Shown here: positions 51,394-60,351 of the stretch, piece after piece
Numbering within the stretch: position 1 is the stretch's first letter
Layout of the letters: each line of letters starts with the position of its first letter
From: Actinomycetota bacterium
GTDB taxonomy: Bacteria > Actinomycetota > CADDZG01 > WHSQ01
Direction of reading: 5' to 3'
Assembly (NCBI GenBank): GCA_030446465.1
Contig: JAUJNI010000001.1
Span: forward strand, 40,322 to 104,321
Length of the DNA: 64,000 nucleotides
Translations under genes and position numbers: made by a program
The notes under the pieces: generated by a model
Databases searched by the model: none
Told to the model about the DNA's origin: nothing
Seen by the model: the letters and a program-made list of their open reading frames with translations, nothing else

Positions 51394-51816
51394 GTGGCGC
51401 GAGTCGAGATGGCCATTCCCAGCCGGCCGGCGTACGTAAGGTTGGTGAGGCTTGCTCTCGCTTCGCTGGCCCGCTCCTCAGGGCTGCCGGAAGAGGCGAT
51501 CGAGGACCTGAAGACCGCGGTCGGAGAGGCTTGTGCGAACGCCGTCCTTATGACATCGGAAGCAGGAGGCGACGATCCGTTGCGGGTCAGGTGGAACGAC
51601 GAGCCGGAGCGGATCGTGGTCGAGGTCGGAGAGCGCGTCCCTGAAAGGGAGACGGCCGTGGACACCTCCAACGGCGTGGACTCGAGCGGCTTCGACACCC
51701 GTCTGGTCATGTCGGCGGCACTGCTCGACACACTGGTCGACCAGTGCGAAATGGTGCGGTATCAGGGTGGCGGCCTCTACGCCCGCCTCACACTCGACCT
51801 CCCGGCGCCCGTTTGA
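51394..51816 (+). CDS. RsbW/SpoIIAB-like anti-sigma kinase
   Basis: From GTG 51394 the 140-residue protein is a GHKL ATPase: RPAYVRLVRLALASLARSSGLPEEAIEDLKTAVGEACANAVLM (N box EACANA with Asn), VVEVGERVP (G1-like), and GFDTRLVMSAALLDTLVDQCEM. It should bind a sigma factor and phosphorylate the STAS protein next door. The G boxes are less standard than in RsbW, so activity may differ. Confidence 0.82.
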   Translation: MARVEMAIPSRPAYVRLVRLALASLARSSGLPEEAIEDLKTAVGEACANAVLMTSEAGGDDPLRVRWNDEPERIVVEVGERVPERETAVDTSNGVDSSGFDTRLVMSAALLDTLVDQCEMVRYQGGGLYARLTLDLPAPV

Positions 51817-51861
51817 CCACCCAGCGGTGCTGGGGCTATCTTTTGGGACATCAAAACCAGA

Positions 51862-52539
51862 ATTGAGCCTCTTAGCAAATCAGACCGCGAAACGCTCAAG
51901 GCCATCTACCGCCTGTCTCGCACCGGCGCGGCTGCTCACACCGGCGCGCTGGCCGAGTCCCTAAACGTCTCCCCCGGGACCGCTACCGCTGCGGTGAAGA
52001 AGCTTGCCGAGCGGGGTTTTCTGGAGCACCAGCCCTACCGCGGAGTGGAGCTGTTGCGATCCGGGCGGAGGGCGGCGGTGGCCGCCATTCGTCGCCACCG
52101 GATCGTCGAGCGTTTCCTGTCGGACATGCTCGGCTATCCATGGAACGAGGCGGATCGACTCGCCCGGGGGTTTGAGCACGAGCTTCCCCAAGAGGTCGAG
52201 GATCGCCTCTTTCTTGCGCTTCACCGGCCCTCGACGTGCCCCCATGGCTTTCCCATTCCCGACCCCGATGTGGTCGACATCCCGGACATGCCACCGCTGT
52301 ACGGGCTCGAACCGGGGGACGCCGCAGTGGTCGCGGTTCCCGGCTCGACCGACCCCGAGGTGATCAAGTTCCTCGACACGCTCGGTCTGCGCCCGGGCGT
52401 CAGGGTCGAGGTGCGCGAAAAGCACCCGTTCGAGGGGCCACTCGTCCTGCGGGTCGACGGCAGGGACAGGACCATCGGCGAAAAGGTCGCCAACCAGATT
52501 TTTGTCAAAAAGGAACAACAGGAGGAGCAATCGGCATGA
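51862..52539 (+). CDS. DtxR/MntR-family metal-dependent regulator (non-standard start)
   Basis: The frame is open from 51817 and encodes the entire DtxR helix-turn-helix (EPLSKSDRETLKAIYRLSRTGAAAHTGALAESLNVSPGTATAAVKKLAERGFLEHQPYRGVELL), the dimerization part (HRIVERFLSDMLGYPWNEADRLARGFEHELPQEVEDRL) and a C-terminal FeoA/SH3-like domain. No ATG, GTG or TTG lies before the helix-turn-helix; ATT 51862 (then EPLSKSD) is the best start, ATC 51850 the next. A GTG at 51994 would cut off half the DNA-binding domain. Likely sensor of iron or manganese. Confidence 0.8.
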   Translation: MEPLSKSDRETLKAIYRLSRTGAAAHTGALAESLNVSPGTATAAVKKLAERGFLEHQPYRGVELLRSGRRAAVAAIRRHRIVERFLSDMLGYPWNEADRLARGFEHELPQEVEDRLFLALHRPSTCPHGFPIPDPDVVDIPDMPPLYGLEPGDAAVVAVPGSTDPEVIKFLDTLGLRPGVRVEVREKHPFEGPLVLRVDGRDRTIGEKVANQIFVKKEQQEEQSA

Positions 52540-52552
52540 GGAGAGGACGAAC

Positions 52553-54796
52553 ATGAACGGACTGACTTTTGCTGCGGGGGAGGCCACCAGTCTCGATCTC
52601 CCACCGTTTTCCACCTTCGAGGACGTCGCGCTGTGGGCCGTTCTCGGCATCTCGCTGGTGGCCCTGGTGTACGCCTACATGCTCGTGCGCGATGTCCTCG
52701 CCAAAGATGAGGGCACTGAGAAGATGCAACAGATCTCGCTGGCGATCCGAGAGGGGGCCAACGCCTACCTCACCCGTCAGTTCAAGACGCTGTCGGTCTT
52801 CGTGGTGCTGTTGACGTTCGTGCTTCTGCTTCTGGAGGCGCCCAACTTTGGCATCCGCATCGCTCGCTCCGTGGCGTTTCTCTTGGGAGCAGTGTTCTCG
52901 GCTACCGTGGGTTTCGTCGGGATGGGACTCGCGGTAAGGGCGAACGTGCGCGTTGCGAGCGCCGCTCGCCGCGGGCTGCGCGAGTCGATGACCATCGCTT
53001 TCCGGGCCGGGGGCGTTGCGGGGATGTTCACGGTCGGCCTGGGGCTACTCGGCGCCACCGCAATCTTCATCATCTTCAAAGGCGACGCCCCGCTGGTCCT
53101 CTTCGGCTTCGGCTTTGGCGGCGCCTTGCTCGCGATGTTCATGCGAGTGGGCGGCGGGATCTTCACCAAGGCGGCCGACGTGGGAGCGGACCTGGTGGGC
53201 AAGGTCGAGCAGAACATCCCCGAGGACGATCCTCGCAACGCCGCAACGATTGCCGACAACGTCGGAGACAACGTCGGAGACTGCGCCGGGATGGCCGCCG
53301 ACCTCTTCGAGTCCTACGAGGTGACTCTCGTCGCGGCGCTGATCCTCGGCTTCGTCGCGTATCAGGGCACCGGCTCCGTCGTGGCGGCAGTGCTGTTCCC
53401 CCTGTTCGTTCGTGCCATCGGGGTAATCACCTCGATCATCGGAATCGAGGCTGTGAAGCCGAGGAGCGAGACGGAGCACGGCATGAAGTCGATCAACCGC
53501 GGGTTCGTCATCTCTGGCATTGCATCCGCGGTGGCGGTCTTCTTCGTCTCGGCTTTCTACGTCGGCGACGTCAACACCTTCTGGGCGGTCGTCATAGGTC
53601 TCGTGCTTGCCGCCGCCATCCACTTCCTGACCGAGTACTACACCTCGACCGAGCGGGGACCGGTCAAGGAGATCACCAGGGCGACTCGAACCGGTCCCGC
53701 AACGACGATCATCTCGGGCTTCTCGATCGGGATGGAATCAACGGTCTATGCGATCCTCACCATCGCCGCGGCAATCGGGGCCGCGTTCTTGCTGGGCGGC
53801 GGGGACCCACAGCTCTCGCTCTATTACATCGCTCTGACGGGCATGGGCATGTTGACCACTGTCGGCGTCATCGTATCTATGGACACTTACGGCCCGATAT
53901 CGGACAACGCCCACGGGATCGCCGAGATGTCGGGCGGACTCGGCGAGGAAGCCGACCGGATCATGGCCGGTCTGGACGCAGTGGGGAACACGACGAAGGC
54001 GATCACGAAGGGACTGGCCATCGCGACCGCAGTGCTGGCCGCCACTTCTCTGTTTGGCTCCTTTCGTGACATCATCGGAAACGTCAGCATCGACATCTCC
54101 AATCCGAAGGTCCTAATCGGATTGCTCATCGGGGGGGCCGTTCCCTTCCTGTTTGCGTCGCTCACCATCCGGGCGGTGGGCCGGACGGCAGGGACGGTCG
54201 TGATGGAGGTGAGAGACCAGTTCCGCAATAACCCCGGGATCATGGACTTCTCGGTCAAACCGGATTACGCGCGGGTCGTCGACATCTGCACCAAGGCGTC
54301 GTTGCGCGAACTGGTTACGCCGGGCATTCTGGCGATCGTCACACCCATAGTGGTTGGGTTCGGCCTTGGTGCCATACCTCTCGGGGCCTACCTCGCCGGC
54401 GCGATCCTGTGCGGGCAGTTGCTTGCGGTCATGTTGTCGAACTCGGGCGGGGCCTGGGACAACGCCAAGAAGCTCATCGAGGAGGGACAGTACGGGGGCA
54501 AGAACTCTCCCGCTCACGAGGCCGGCGTCATCGGCGACACCGTCGGGGATCCCTTCAAGGACACGGCCGGTCCCGCTCTCAACCCCCTCATCAAGGTCAT
54601 GAACCTGGTGGCTCTGCTGGTGGCGGCTTCGGTCGTAACCACGTTGGAGGAGGGCAACACGGTTGTAAGAGTCACGGCCGTGGTGGTTGGCCTCGCCGTG
54701 CTCATCGGAGCGCTGTGGTTCTCGGCCAAGAGCCCCCAAGCGGACTTTGGTGGAGATCAGACCGAGCCGGCAGAGACGGTTGGTGCGGTCGCCTAA
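52553..54796 (+). CDS. hppA: Membrane-bound proton-pumping pyrophosphatase, K+-independent type
   Basis: A 747-residue protein of about 16 helices that pumps protons using PPi. It has the substrate motif VGADLVGKVEQNIPEDDPRN followed by DNVGDNVGDCAGMAADLFESY, and the C-terminal GDTVGDPFKDTAGPALNPLIKVMNLV. GNTTKAITKG carries Lys where K+-dependent enzymes have Ala, marking the K+-independent subtype. ATG 52553 follows GAGAGGA. It comes right after the DtxR-like gene (13 bases). Confidence 0.95.
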   Translation: MNGLTFAAGEATSLDLPPFSTFEDVALWAVLGISLVALVYAYMLVRDVLAKDEGTEKMQQISLAIREGANAYLTRQFKTLSVFVVLLTFVLLLLEAPNFGIRIARSVAFLLGAVFSATVGFVGMGLAVRANVRVASAARRGLRESMTIAFRAGGVAGMFTVGLGLLGATAIFIIFKGDAPLVLFGFGFGGALLAMFMRVGGGIFTKAADVGADLVGKVEQNIPEDDPRNAATIADNVGDNVGDCAGMAADLFESYEVTLVAALILGFVAYQGTGSVVAAVLFPLFVRAIGVITSIIGIEAVKPRSETEHGMKSINRGFVISGIASAVAVFFVSAFYVGDVNTFWAVVIGLVLAAAIHFLTEYYTSTERGPVKEITRATRTGPATTIISGFSIGMESTVYAILTIAAAIGAAFLLGGGDPQLSLYYIALTGMGMLTTVGVIVSMDTYGPISDNAHGIAEMSGGLGEEADRIMAGLDAVGNTTKAITKGLAIATAVLAATSLFGSFRDIIGNVSIDISNPKVLIGLLIGGAVPFLFASLTIRAVGRTAGTVVMEVRDQFRNNPGIMDFSVKPDYARVVDICTKASLRELVTPGILAIVTPIVVGFGLGAIPLGAYLAGAILCGQLLAVMLSNSGGAWDNAKKLIEEGQYGGKNSPAHEAGVIGDTVGDPFKDTAGPALNPLIKVMNLVALLVAASVVTTLEEGNTVVRVTAVVVGLAVLIGALWFSAKSPQADFGGDQTEPAETVGAVA

Positions 54797-54820
54797 CTTG
54801 TCATAAGTGGATCAGCATTA

Positions 54821-54847
54821 AGAAGGGGCGCCCATGGCGCCCCTTCT
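54821..54847 (+). terminator. Perfect hairpin after hppA
   Basis: A 12-bp stem (54821-54832 with 54836-54847) closes a 3-base loop, 25 bases after hppA. No T-run follows; it likely terminates or protects the hppA message and may also serve the convergent APC permease gene. Confidence 0.65.
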
Positions 54848-54911
54848 CACACCTCAGGCCGGAGCGGTGACCTCGCTTGCGTTCTCCGACAGGTGATAGG
54901 GGGTGGCTCCC

Positions 54912-57161
54912 TCAGAGGTGGTACGGAACCGACACGACCACGACTCCGTTCTCGAAGAGAAGCCTCCGCTTCACGATCAGAGCGGTGTGTCCGTGCAGCA
55001 CCTGGTGTCGCTGCTTCGAGACGATGAACTCCGGTATCACTACCGTCACAACTCGGTTGACGCCATCGGGATCGAACCGCTCGATGTAACGGATCACCGA
55101 TTCGCCCAGGTCGCGATAGGGCGACTCCTCTATCTCCAGTGGATGTGGGATCCGCGCCTCGAGCCACCGGTCACCCAAGCGCTCGGTTTCCTCCGGGTCG
55201 AGACCGAAGGAGACGGCGCGGATGTCGGTAGGCCTTAGCGTTTCGGCGTATTCGATGGCCTCTAGGACCGCGTTATGGACGGCCGAGATCAGGACGACCA
55301 CGTGGTTGCGGGCCGGCTCCTGGGCCTCGTCCACTCCTGGACCGATGTCGGTGGCTAGGAGGGGGATGTCCAGCACTTGGATGTTGGGTTCCTTGACGAG
55401 CTTCGCTTTCAGCCGGTGAAGACCTGGATGGCGGATGATCTCGTACCAACCCTCCGCGGCCAACACTTCGGGCGTCATCACGGTCAGGAAGTCATTTCGA
55501 GGAAGAGAGGCGCGTCGCTCCCGCAGGTGTGTCAAAAGGAAGTCATGCCCCTGAGTCCGCAGCGTCTCAAGCGGGATGTCGGGGGCCAGCCGGCGCCAGG
55601 GAGCGTGGTTGGCTGCATCGAATGTGACTGCCGAGATGTCGGCCGATCTAGTGGCGCGCGCGAATCCGACCGCTCGAGCTGCAGCTGCATCAACCCTCCT
55701 GACGAGGATCACGAAATGCGCGTTGCCGGGCCTCCTATCGAGGGGCTTCCTATCTGGATGGGCCAGCTGATCGCTCACGTACGTGTAGTGCTTGTAGACC
55801 GCTCGCATCAGGAACATCACTAGGGGCGTCGCCAGGATGATGATCCAGGCACCGGTCTTGAATTTGGTCAAAATGACGACCACGAGGACGATCCCCGTCA
55901 CTGTTCCGCCAAAGGCGTTGATGGCGGCGCTCTTCCGCCACCCCGGCTCCCGCGTCCTTCGCCACCTCATCACGGTTCCGGCCTGGGCGAGCGTGAAGGA
56001 CAAGAACACGCCGACCAGGTAGAGCTGGATCAGCTTGTTGAGGTTTGCGTCGAAGATAACGACGAGCAGCGACGCCGATATCGCCAGTATCACTATCCCA
56101 TTTGAGAAGACGAGCCGGTCCCCGCGGTTCCTGAACTGGCGCGGCATCATCTTGTCCTTCGCCAGGATCGATGCAAGGACCGGGAACCCGGTGTACGCGG
56201 TGTTGGCCGCCAGGATCAAGATCAAGGCGGTCAGAATCTGGATCACATAGAACATCGGTCCACCGCCGAAGATGGCGTGCGCCACCTGCGCCACCACTGT
56301 TCGAGCCGCCTCTTCGGTGTAGACGACGTTCGTGTGATCCGTGAGCCATGAGACTCCGATGAACATGGAGATCGACAGCACCCCCAGGATCCCGAGCGTT
56401 GTGGCTGCGTTCTTCGATTGCGGGAACCGGAACACCGGGACACCCTCAGCTATCGCTTCGACCCCGGTGAGTGCGGTCGTTCCTGCCGCAAAGGCCTTGA
56501 GCAGAACGAAGGCGGTTAGCATCGCTTCAGGTTCAAGGTGCTCCCCTGCGCTTTCCGCCTGAGGGCAACCGCCAACACACTTCACTAGTCCGGTGATTAT
56601 CAGGATGTAGATTGCGACCACGAATCCATAGGTAGGCACGGCGAAGATCCGGCCTGATTCCTTGGAACCCCGCAGGTTCGCGAGTGTAACGAGCGCAATC
56701 AGCGCCAACGTGAGCCCGACCTTTTGATCCGCCAGACCCGGCATGGCCGAGACGATCGCGTCGCCGCCCGCAGTGATCGAAACCGAAACCGTGAGGATGT
56801 AGTCGAGCAGCAAAGCCGCTCCCACGGCCAGGCCTGAGGTGAAGCCAAGGTTCTCGTATGCGACGACGTACGCCCCGCCACCCCCCGGATACGCTCGGAC
56901 GATCTGGCGGTAAGAAACGATGACGATCGCGAGCAGAAGGGCCACTGCGATAGCGATGGGCACGACGAGCGAGAGTGCAGCGACGCCAACCAAGGCGAGG
57001 ACCAACAGGATCTCCTGGGTCGCGTAGGCCATGGAGGAGAGCGCATCGGATGCGAACACGGGAAGGGCGATGCCCTTTGGCAGGAGGGTGTGCCCGAGCT
57101 CCCCCGAGGACATCGGGCGACCGACGATCAGCCGCTTCAGTGCGGTCGCGCTCCTGGACAT
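54912..57161 (-). CDS. APC-family permease with C-terminal cytoplasmic domain
   Basis: From ATG 57161 the product is 749 residues: about 12 helices in the APC fold (LPVFASDALSSMAYATQEILLVLALVG, AYPGGGGAYVVAYENLG, AFAAGTTALTGVEAIAEGVPVF), then a ~270-residue soluble part with USP-like segments (VVLISAVHNAVLEAIEYAETL, VVTVVIPEFIVSKQRHQVLHG). Such fusions in actinobacteria are called amino-acid or K+/amine permeases. Location beside two TrkA-type proteins suggests ion transport. Start lies 2 bases after the OB-fold gene stop. Confidence 0.87.
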   Translation of the reverse strand: MSRSATALKRLIVGRPMSSGELGHTLLPKGIALPVFASDALSSMAYATQEILLVLALVGVAALSLVVPIAIAVALLLAIVIVSYRQIVRAYPGGGGAYVVAYENLGFTSGLAVGAALLLDYILTVSVSITAGGDAIVSAMPGLADQKVGLTLALIALVTLANLRGSKESGRIFAVPTYGFVVAIYILIITGLVKCVGGCPQAESAGEHLEPEAMLTAFVLLKAFAAGTTALTGVEAIAEGVPVFRFPQSKNAATTLGILGVLSISMFIGVSWLTDHTNVVYTEEAARTVVAQVAHAIFGGGPMFYVIQILTALILILAANTAYTGFPVLASILAKDKMMPRQFRNRGDRLVFSNGIVILAISASLLVVIFDANLNKLIQLYLVGVFLSFTLAQAGTVMRWRRTREPGWRKSAAINAFGGTVTGIVLVVVILTKFKTGAWIIILATPLVMFLMRAVYKHYTYVSDQLAHPDRKPLDRRPGNAHFVILVRRVDAAAARAVGFARATRSADISAVTFDAANHAPWRRLAPDIPLETLRTQGHDFLLTHLRERRASLPRNDFLTVMTPEVLAAEGWYEIIRHPGLHRLKAKLVKEPNIQVLDIPLLATDIGPGVDEAQEPARNHVVVLISAVHNAVLEAIEYAETLRPTDIRAVSFGLDPEETERLGDRWLEARIPHPLEIEESPYRDLGESVIRYIERFDPDGVNRVVTVVIPEFIVSKQRHQVLHGHTALIVKRRLLFENGVVVVSVPYHL

Positions 57162-57163
57162 TC

Positions 57164-57550
57164 CTAGCCGTGTTCCGGGGCGGGAAGCAGCTGGTATTCG
57201 GGGTTCAGTACCTGCAACCGTTTGCGCGGTCCTTCCCCAACGGTGCCCTCGAAGATGAGGCCCGCTCCGAGCCGGATCCCAGACAGCTGCTGTCGCCCGA
57301 GCCACTTCACGACCATGCGCCCGGTGCCGTCGTTGACGGTCGCTTCAATGGAACCACTTGCCTCACGGGGGTCGATACGGATGTTCTGGATGACGCCTGC
57401 GATCTTGCAGCGGCAGCGGCACTGTGCCTCGGCGATCGGGACCGTGCCCTCAATCGAGCGAGCCCATTCCTGCAGGCGTTCTGCCCGGATGTCATGTACC
57501 GGTCGCGCCAGCTTGTCGACCAGTTCGCGAAGGAATGCCACGGAGGGCAA
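57164..57550 (-). CDS. OB-fold nucleic-acid-binding domain protein
   Basis: The 128-residue protein carries an OB-fold like that of RecG/tRNA-anticodon type: CRCKIAGVIQNIRIDPREASGSIEATVNDGTGRMVVKWLGRQQLSGIRLGAGLIFEGTVGEGPRKRLQVLNPEYQL. In other actinobacteria a protein of this kind sits between TrkA-type genes and the APC permease. The role is not known. It is divergent from the first TrkA gene (81-base spacer). Confidence 0.8.
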   Translation of the reverse strand: MPSVAFLRELVDKLARPVHDIRAERLQEWARSIEGTVPIAEAQCRCRCKIAGVIQNIRIDPREASGSIEATVNDGTGRMVVKWLGRQQLSGIRLGAGLIFEGTVGEGPRKRLQVLNPEYQLLPAPEHG

Positions 57551-57631
57551 GTATGGCAGTATCGCCCGCGCTACCGGGTGCTTTCGTCAGGGCCGGGAGC
57601 ACCGAGCCGATGCCAAGGAGCCGCTCTAACG

Positions 57632-58294
57632 ATGCACGTGATCATTGCCGGATGCGGGCGTGTCGGTTCTGCGCTCGCCAGCAATCTGGAGAGCCTCGAC
57701 CACACCGTGACGGTCATCGACAAGAACGTGAAGGCGTTTGAGCGGCTGAAGCCGGGCCTCAAGGGACAGACGATCGTCGGATTCGTCTTCGACCGGCACA
57801 TCCTCGAGGAGGCGGGCATCAAGGAGGCAACTGCGTTTGCAGCAGTGACCAACGGCGATAACTCGAACGTCGTCTCGGCGCGGGTGGCGAAGGAGCACTA
57901 TCGGGTGCCTCAGGTGGTAGCTCGGATCTACGACCCTCGGCGGGCTCAGATCTACCAGCGCCTGGGTATCCAGACGGTCGCGACCGTTCGTTGGACGACC
58001 GATCAGGTCATGCGCCAGCTCATCCCCGAGGAGGCGCCTGCCGAGTACACGATCGACAACGGAGAGGTGATCATCAGCTCCGTCCCCGCGCCTCCCGAGA
58101 CGGTCGGCAAGAGCGCGAAGAACCTGGACGTCGACGGAATGTGGAGGGTCGTCGCGGTTAGCCGTTTCGGAGTGCCGCGAGTTCCGGACCAGCGGTTGAG
58201 CGTGCAGGACGGCGACATCCTCCACATCGCGATAGTGCGCGGCGAAGCCGGCCGTTTGGCAGAGGAGCTAAAGAAGGTGGGTGAGCACGGGTGA
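57632..58294 (+). CDS. TrkA-family K+ channel/uptake regulator, first copy
   Basis: A 220-residue RCK protein: Rossmann N domain MHVIIAGCGRVGSALASNLESLDHTVTVIDKN (NAD-binding GxGxxG), AAVTNGDNSNVVSARVAKEHY, and a C domain with PAEYTIDNGEVIISSVP. It should gate a K+ transporter, perhaps the APC-type permease next door. Stop overlaps the GTG of the second copy (GTGA). Confidence 0.9.
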   Translation: MHVIIAGCGRVGSALASNLESLDHTVTVIDKNVKAFERLKPGLKGQTIVGFVFDRHILEEAGIKEATAFAAVTNGDNSNVVSARVAKEHYRVPQVVARIYDPRRAQIYQRLGIQTVATVRWTTDQVMRQLIPEEAPAEYTIDNGEVIISSVPAPPETVGKSAKNLDVDGMWRVVAVSRFGVPRVPDQRLSVQDGDILHIAIVRGEAGRLAEELKKVGEHG

Positions 58295-58974
58295 CGCGCA
58301 AGAGGTCGATGCGCATAGCGGTCGCGGGGGCCGGCGCGGTGGGGCGCTTCGTCGCCCGCGATCTGTTGGAGCGAGGTCACGACGTCACTCTCATCGAGCA
58401 GAACAAGGACCTCGTTGAAGCGCAGAAGGGCTCGCTAGGGGCCAACTGGGTGGTGGGGGATGCATGCGAGCTCTACACGCTCGACGCGGCAGTGTTGTCG
58501 TCGTGCGAAGTAACCGTGGCCGCCACCGGCGACGATGAGGACAACCTGGTGATCTCGCTGCTGGCCAAGCAGGAGTTCGCGGTGCCTCGGGTGATCGCAC
58601 GAGTGAACCATCCCGACAACGAGTGGCTCTTCAACGAGACCTGGGGCGTCGACACGTCCGTGAGCACGCCACACCTGTTGACCTCCCTGGTTGAGGAGGC
58701 CGTCTCGGTCGGCGATCTGGTGAGGCTCTTGAACCTCGAGCAGGGGAAGGTTTCCTTGCTCGAGGTGACATTGGACGAAGGCTCTCCCGCAGAGGGAAAG
58801 ACGGTTGCCGACCTTTCCATCCCACCCGACTGCACTCTCGTAGCCGTGGTGCGCGAGCGTCACGTCATTACTCCACGCGGGGAGACGCCGCTCCATGCCG
58901 GCGACGAGGTTCTGGCGCTGGCCGCGGCCGAGGCTGAGATCGATCTCATGCGAGCCCTTACCGGGCAGGAATGA
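58291..58974 (+). CDS. TrkA-family K+ channel/uptake regulator, second copy
   Basis: A 227-residue RCK protein with RIAVAGAGAVGRFVARDLLERGHDVTLIEQN, AATGDDEDNLVISLLAKQEF and a C domain (LDEGSPAEGKTVADLSIPPDCTLVAVVRERHVITPRGETPLHAGDEVL). The two copies likely form a hetero-octameric ring. Coupled on both sides by 4-base overlaps. Confidence 0.9.
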   Translation: MTRKRSMRIAVAGAGAVGRFVARDLLERGHDVTLIEQNKDLVEAQKGSLGANWVVGDACELYTLDAAVLSSCEVTVAATGDDEDNLVISLLAKQEFAVPRVIARVNHPDNEWLFNETWGVDTSVSTPHLLTSLVEEAVSVGDLVRLLNLEQGKVSLLEVTLDEGSPAEGKTVADLSIPPDCTLVAVVRERHVITPRGETPLHAGDEVLALAAAEAEIDLMRALTGQE

Positions 58975-59546
58975 GCACGGCCCCCACCGAAGCCATGGAC
59001 CGTGAGCGGGCGCTCGAGCTCGTTCACAAGTATTGCGACAAGGACATCACCGTTCGCCATCTCATCTCGGTTGAAGGTGTCATGCGCGCTCTCGCTCGAC
59101 ACTTTGACCAAGACGAGCAACGCTGGGCCCTGGTTGGTCTGTGGCATGACCTCGACTACGACCGCGTGGAAGAAGACCTGGAACGTCATACGAAGCTGAC
59201 GCTTCAGTGGTTGCGCGAGGAGGGCTACGACGACCCAGAGGTCTTCAATGCCATCAAGGCTCATCTTCATGAGGAGTACCAGACCGACCTCATGTCAAAG
59301 GGCATTGTGCATGCGGATGGAGTGGCGGGTTTGCTGGTGGCGTGCGCACTCGTGCGTCCCGACAAGGCAAACGGAATGAAGGTCTCGTCGGTGAAAAAGA
59401 AGCTGAAGGAGAAGTCCTTCGCACCGGGTGTCGAGCGGGACAAGATCTGGGGCGTCGAGGACTCGATTGGCATCCCGATGGATGAGTTCATCTCGATCTC
59501 GATCGGAGGCCTCCAGCTGGTCGCCGCGGAGATCGACCTCGCATGA
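58971..59546 (+). CDS. HD-domain protein
   Basis: A 191-residue HD phosphohydrolase-like protein: DITVRHLISVEGVMRALARHFDQDEQRWALVGLWHDLDYDR with the metal-binding H..HD signature, then KAHLHEEYQT and a basic helical end. The substrate is unknown; it is linked to the TrkA pair by an ATGA overlap. The C-terminal MDEFISISIGGLQLVAAEIDLA is also typical of this hydrolase subgroup. Confidence 0.82.
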   Translation: MSTAPTEAMDRERALELVHKYCDKDITVRHLISVEGVMRALARHFDQDEQRWALVGLWHDLDYDRVEEDLERHTKLTLQWLREEGYDDPEVFNAIKAHLHEEYQTDLMSKGIVHADGVAGLLVACALVRPDKANGMKVSSVKKKLKEKSFAPGVERDKIWGVEDSIGIPMDEFISISIGGLQLVAAEIDLA

Positions 59547-59556
59547 GCTAGTCGGC

Positions 59557-60192
59557 TTAGTCGGCGCCGACTCCTGCGTTCTCTTCGGCCGTTTCTCGGC
59601 GTTGCCTGCGTCGTCTGAAGTACCAGAGCGCGGCCCCCCCAACCAGCAGCACCACGATGATCAAGGTCGGAATGTTGAAGTAGTCGAGCACTCGTTCCCA
59701 GTTGTCGCCCACGACCACGCCGGCATAGGTGAGGGCGTAGGTCCACGGGATGACTCCCAGAAAGGTGTACGCGGTGAATTTCCCGAACGGCATGCGGGCA
59801 ATTCCCGCCGGCAACGAGATGAAGGTTCGGATGACCGGGAGCAGCCGGCTGAAGAAAGTGGCGGCCTCGCCGTGCTTGTCCCACCAGACCTCGGCCCTAT
59901 CGACGTCGTGGCCCCTGATCAGGACGTAACGTCCGTAGCGGTCCAGGATCTCTCGCCCGGTGGCGCGTCCGATGCCATAGGCGATCCAGGACCCGACCAG
60001 GTTTCCCAGCACGCCCGCGACGCCGACCCAGAAGAAGTCGAGGCGGCCATCGGCCGCGTAGAAGCCTCCCACCAGCATCGTGACCTCGCTGGGAAACGGA
60101 ATGCACGCGGATTCGGCCAACATGAGCAGGAAGATGGCGGCATACCCATAGTGGGTGATGAATTCCTCCATGAGTCTGACCAGGCTCTCCAC
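59557..60192 (-). CDS. DedA-family membrane protein
   Basis: From GTG 60192 the 211-residue protein has ESACIPFPSEVTMLVGGFYA, GNLVGSWIAYGIGRATGREILDRYGRYVLI, FFSRLLPVIRTFISLPAGIARMPFGKFTAYTFLGVIPWTYALTYAG, all DedA/VTT signatures, plus two more helices and a basic C terminus. DedA proteins flip undecaprenyl phosphate or other lipids. ATG 60171 is an alternative start. Confidence 0.9.
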   Translation of the reverse strand: MESLVRLMEEFITHYGYAAIFLLMLAESACIPFPSEVTMLVGGFYAADGRLDFFWVGVAGVLGNLVGSWIAYGIGRATGREILDRYGRYVLIRGHDVDRAEVWWDKHGEAATFFSRLLPVIRTFISLPAGIARMPFGKFTAYTFLGVIPWTYALTYAGVVVGDNWERVLDYFNIPTLIIVVLLVGGAALWYFRRRRQRRETAEENAGVGAD

Positions 60193-60270
60193 GGCGACCG
60201 ATGGTAGTGGACAGGGGCTGGAATGGCGCTCTCGGATGTGGGAACAATGCCCAGGACAGGACCGTTGGGC

Positions 60271-60300
60271 TTGACAGCCAGCTGCCGGGGATGCGATAAC
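60271..60300 (+). promoter_or_regulatory. topA: Probable topA promoter
   Basis: TTGACA (60271-60276) and GATAAC (60295-60300) with an 18-base spacer, 52 bases before the topA GTG. A consensus -35 and a fair -10. Confidence 0.5.
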
Positions 60301-60351
60301 CGGCGCCCCCATCCCAAGCGAGGGCGGGGTTGCACTGAAAAAGGGAGTTGA

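Noticed and set aside
54848..54911. c-di-AMP or other riboswitch near hppA and the APC permease
   Set aside because: The region is downstream of both convergent genes, so it cannot be a leader; only a hairpin is seen.
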